Assembly (NCBI GenBank): GCA_016207465.1
Contig: JACQPP010000086.1
Location: 1-7,468, forward strand
From: Methanobacteriota archaeon
GTDB lineage: Archaea; Halobacteriota; Syntropharchaeia; JACQPP01
DNA: 7,468 bases
Direction of reading: 5' to 3'
This document shows, in pieces, positions 6,013-7,468 of the stretch. Position 1 is the stretch's first letter. The number at the start of each line of letters is the position of its first letter. Under the pieces are notes generated by a model that was given only the letters and a program-made list of their open reading frames with translations, searched no databases and was not told the DNA's origin. The position numbers were made by a program, and so were the translations under genes.

Positions 6013-6288
6013 TCAGCGCCTGCGCGTCTCGCCCGCCTTGGAAATCTTCCGCAGGGCCTGGGCCACGCCGGACCCCAGGGAGGTGAGCTCCACGTACTTG
6101 ACTCGCCCCTGGGCCTTCAGGCTCACCAGCCCGAGCTTGCGCATCTTCTTGATGACGCGGCTGGTGTGGGCGTAGGTGCAGTCCACATCCTTGGAGATGG
6201 TGGAGATGTAGGGGTTCCCCAGGCGCTTCACGGCGAGCAGGATCTGGCTCGGGCGCTCCTGGAGCAAAAAACGCTCGATTTCGTTCAT
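6013..6288 (-). CDS. Winged-helix DNA-binding transcriptional regulator (MarR/ArsR-like, archaeal)
   Basis: A 91-residue single-domain wHTH protein. The first helix carries ERPSQILLAVKRLG (residues 11-24). The helix-turn-helix covers about 27-52 (YISTISKDVDCTYAHTSRVIKKMRKLG), with recognition helix TYAHTSRVIKKM. The wing is about 54-68 (LVSLKAQGRVKYVEL), followed by a basic C-terminal helix ending in RRR. There is no ligand-binding extension, and the single cysteine (C37) does not make a metal site. ATG 6288 is chosen because the conserved fold begins within ten residues. Upstream in-frame Met codons would add low-complexity residues encoded across the control region. No Shine-Dalgarno precedes the ATG, but a TATATAT is centred about 27-28 bp upstream, which predicts a leaderless mRNA. 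It is divergent from the secreted propeller gene and upstream of the zinc-finger propeller gene. It is a likely autoregulator and local regulator, and its signal is unknown. Confidence 0.83.
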   Translation of the reverse strand: MNEIERFLLQERPSQILLAVKRLGNPYISTISKDVDCTYAHTSRVIKKMRKLGLVSLKAQGRVKYVELTSLGSGVAQALRKISKAGETRRR

Positions 6289-6308
6289 CTGCTTGGGGAT
6301 GGATATTT

Positions 6309-6322
6309 CACGTATATATGTG
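6309..6322. promoter_or_regulatory. Near-palindrome CACGTATATATGTG, candidate operator overlapping the regulator TATA box
   Basis: These 14 bp are symmetric at 12 of 14 positions (CAC-R-TATATA-Y-GTG) in an otherwise GC-rich region. The central TATATAT (6313-6319) lies about 27 bp upstream of the regulator ATG at 6288, the expected archaeal TATA distance for a leaderless transcript. A dimeric winged-helix protein binding here would block TBP and so repress its own gene. The symmetry and the distance are visible. Binding and autoregulation are inferred. Part of the symmetry comes for free from the alternating TA core, so only the CAC/GTG ends add real weight. Confidence 0.45.
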
Positions 6323-6343
6323 TTTGGGTCCACGCCTTTGGAG

Positions 6344-6352
6344 GATATAAAT
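6344..6352. promoter_or_regulatory. Second TATA-like element (GATATAAAT / ATTTATATC) in the divergent control region
   Basis: On the minus strand this reads ATTTATATC, close to the archaeal TTTATATA box. It would give a start near 6321 and a leader of about 33 nt for the regulator. On the plus strand it follows purine-rich GGAG, a possible BRE, and would start transcription near 6375, giving a leader of about 55 nt for the secreted propeller gene at 6431, which has its own Shine-Dalgarno. I cannot tell which orientation is used. The rest of 6289-6430 shows no ORF or RNA gene that I can support. Confidence 0.4.
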
Positions 6353-6430
6353 CTAACCCATGTGTTCCCGCCTCCCTGCACCCAAAACATACATGGAAGT
6401 AACGATACACGGAGAGCATAGGAGATAGGG

Positions 6431-7468
6431 ATGGATACCCTGAAGGGACTCCGGGGGACCGCCGCCGCGCTACTCCTTGTCCTCTCCCTGGGCGCCGTCC
6501 CCGCGTGGGGGGCTGCCGCGGGCTCCCCCTCTCCGGTGGAACTCTGGAAGTACTCCACCTTCGGGAGCATCAACGACATCGCGCTGAGCCCCAACGCGAC
6601 CCTCATCACGGGGGTGGGCGGGGACGGCCGCCTCTACCTGCTGAACAACGCCTCGAAGCTCCTCGGGGCGGCCCTGCTGGGGCCCGAGATGTTCCGGGTG
6701 GCGATGTCCCCGGATGGGGGGACGATGGCGGTGGTGGAGCGGAGCCCGGAGATCCGCGCCCACGGGGCGGACCTCAGGGAGGCCTGGAGGTTCCGGGCGC
6801 GCTCCATTGCCACGGCGGTGGCCGCATTCTCCGGGGGGTTCGCGGTGGGGGACGACGGGGGGCGCGTCACATTCCTGGATGGCGCGGGGGCCTACCGGGC
6901 GGAGGCTGTCACGGCGGGCCCCATCCGGGGGCTCGCGGCGACCCCGGGGGGGGAGAGGGTGGCCGCGCTCTCCGGGGACGGGAACCTCTACCTCCTTGAC
7001 GGGAGGGGGCGGATGGTGCGGAAGTTCCCCACGGAGGACGCCCAGGCCCTCGGCCTCTCCCCGGAGGGGGACATGCTGGCGGTGGGGACCAAGGCCGGGG
7101 TCCTGCGGGTCCTGAACGCGGATGGGGACCTCCAGTGGGAATACCGGACGCCGGGCCCGGTGGTGCGGGCCGCGGCCTCCCGAGGGGGGCGGCTGGTGGT
7201 GGCGGCGACCTCCACCCAGATTGTGTCCCTCGACGGCCTGGGGAACTTCCTCTGGAGGTACGAGGACCCCATCGGAATCCTCTCGGTGGCGGTGTCGGAG
7301 GACGGGAGCCGGGTGGCCTACGGGGGCAAGGACACCTACATCCACTGGCTCAGCAGCGGGCTGGCCACCCTGGAGCCTCCCCCGGCGGCCTCACCGACAC
7401 CCACCCCGGTGCAAAGCCCATCCCCAACCCTGGCGGCCACTCCGAGCCCGCCGCCGCCCAGCCCCACC
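6431..7468 (+). CDS. Secreted WD40/PQQ-like beta-propeller protein, 3' end beyond window
   Basis: The frame is open from ATG 6431 to the last base (346 codons, no stop). GGAG at 6421-6424 lies 6 nt before the ATG. Residues 1-30 form a signal peptide: K5 and R8, then the hydrophobic stretch TAAALLLVLSLGAVPAWG, with likely cleavage near residues 27-30. Residues about 38-312 contain seven degenerate repeats of about 40 residues with the pattern hydrophobic-SPDG-x3-AVG-x2-DG-x-hydrophobic-LD, for example ALSPNATLITG, AMSPDGGTMAV, AATPGGERVAAL, GLSPEGDMLAVG and AVSEDGSRVAYG. This matches a full seven-bladed propeller that opens with ELWKYSTFGSINDIA. From about residue 315 the chain is a Pro/Ser/Thr-rich linker (PTPTPVQSPSPT...) that runs off the window, probably to a membrane or surface anchor. 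No catalytic motif is visible. The fold usually binds proteins or ligands at the cell surface. It is divergent from the wHTH regulator and may be under its control. Confidence 0.85.
   Translation, partial: MDTLKGLRGTAAALLLVLSLGAVPAWGAAAGSPSPVELWKYSTFGSINDIALSPNATLITGVGGDGRLYLLNNASKLLGAALLGPEMFRVAMSPDGGTMAVVERSPEIRAHGADLREAWRFRARSIATAVAAFSGGFAVGDDGGRVTFLDGAGAYRAEAVTAGPIRGLAATPGGERVAALSGDGNLYLLDGRGRMVRKFPTEDAQALGLSPEGDMLAVGTKAGVLRVLNADGDLQWEYRTPGPVVRAAASRGGRLVVAATSTQIVSLDGLGNFLWRYEDPIGILSVAVSEDGSRVAYGGKDTYIHWLSSGLATLEPPPAASPTPTPVQSPSPTLAATPSPPPPSPT

Noticed and set aside
6289..6609. A longer regulator with about 107 extra N-terminal residues, starting upstream of 6288
   Set aside because: The extension would cross the AT-rich control region and the start of the divergent secreted protein. 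It is low-complexity and outside the wHTH fold.
6470..7345. Long minus- and plus-strand alternative frames across the last gene
   Set aside because: They are Arg/Gly/Pro/His-rich with no motif. The plus frame from 6431 has a signal peptide, a Shine-Dalgarno and seven propeller repeats.

Overview
The window is GC-rich and densely coded. The few AT-rich islands sit between divergent genes and look like archaeal TATA elements rather than bacterial -10/-35 boxes. A stand-alone methylmalonyl-CoA mutase large subunit without a B12 domain, a compact archaeal-style winged-helix regulator, a membrane-tethered zinc-finger protein and probable leaderless starts all fit an archaeon. A euryarchaeal lineage, perhaps Thermoplasmata-like, is my guess. 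That placement is inference, because the window has no rRNA or other phylogenetic marker.

Layout. Positions 1-2387 (+) hold the end of a biotin operon: bioF, cut off at its 5' end, followed 2 nt later by bioA. Positions 2388-2649 hold a 49-residue ORF (2420-2569). It overlaps the first codons of what looks like a decayed PIN-domain (VapC-type) toxin gene (2553-2621), broken by an in-frame TAG and a TGA. moaE (2650-3138, -) encodes the large subunit of molybdopterin synthase. It is divergent from mutA (3198-4901, +), the catalytic subunit of a B12-dependent acyl-CoA mutase of the methylmalonyl-CoA type. mutA converges, with a 3-nt gap, on 4905-5960 (-), a protein with a cytosolic C2H2-type zinc finger, one membrane span and an outer Asp-box (BNR) beta-propeller. 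Behind it on the same strand lies a 91-residue winged-helix regulator (6013-6288, -). The 142-bp gap 6289-6430 separates that regulator from a divergent secreted WD40/PQQ-like beta-propeller gene (6431 to the window end, +). This last gene is open at the 3' edge and ends in a Pro/Ser/Thr-rich linker.

How the parts may work together. BioF and BioA make biotin precursors. Biotin-dependent propionyl/acetyl-CoA carboxylase produces methylmalonyl-CoA, the presumed substrate of the mutase, so the biotin and mutase genes may belong to one metabolic theme, although they are separate transcription units. The 4905-7468 block looks like a distinct cell-surface module: a small regulator flanked by two different extracytoplasmic propellers, with a near-palindromic AT-rich element in the shared control region. 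The points most worth checking are the substitutions at normally conserved active-site positions in the mutase, the toxin-antitoxin remnant, and the regulator/propeller control region.
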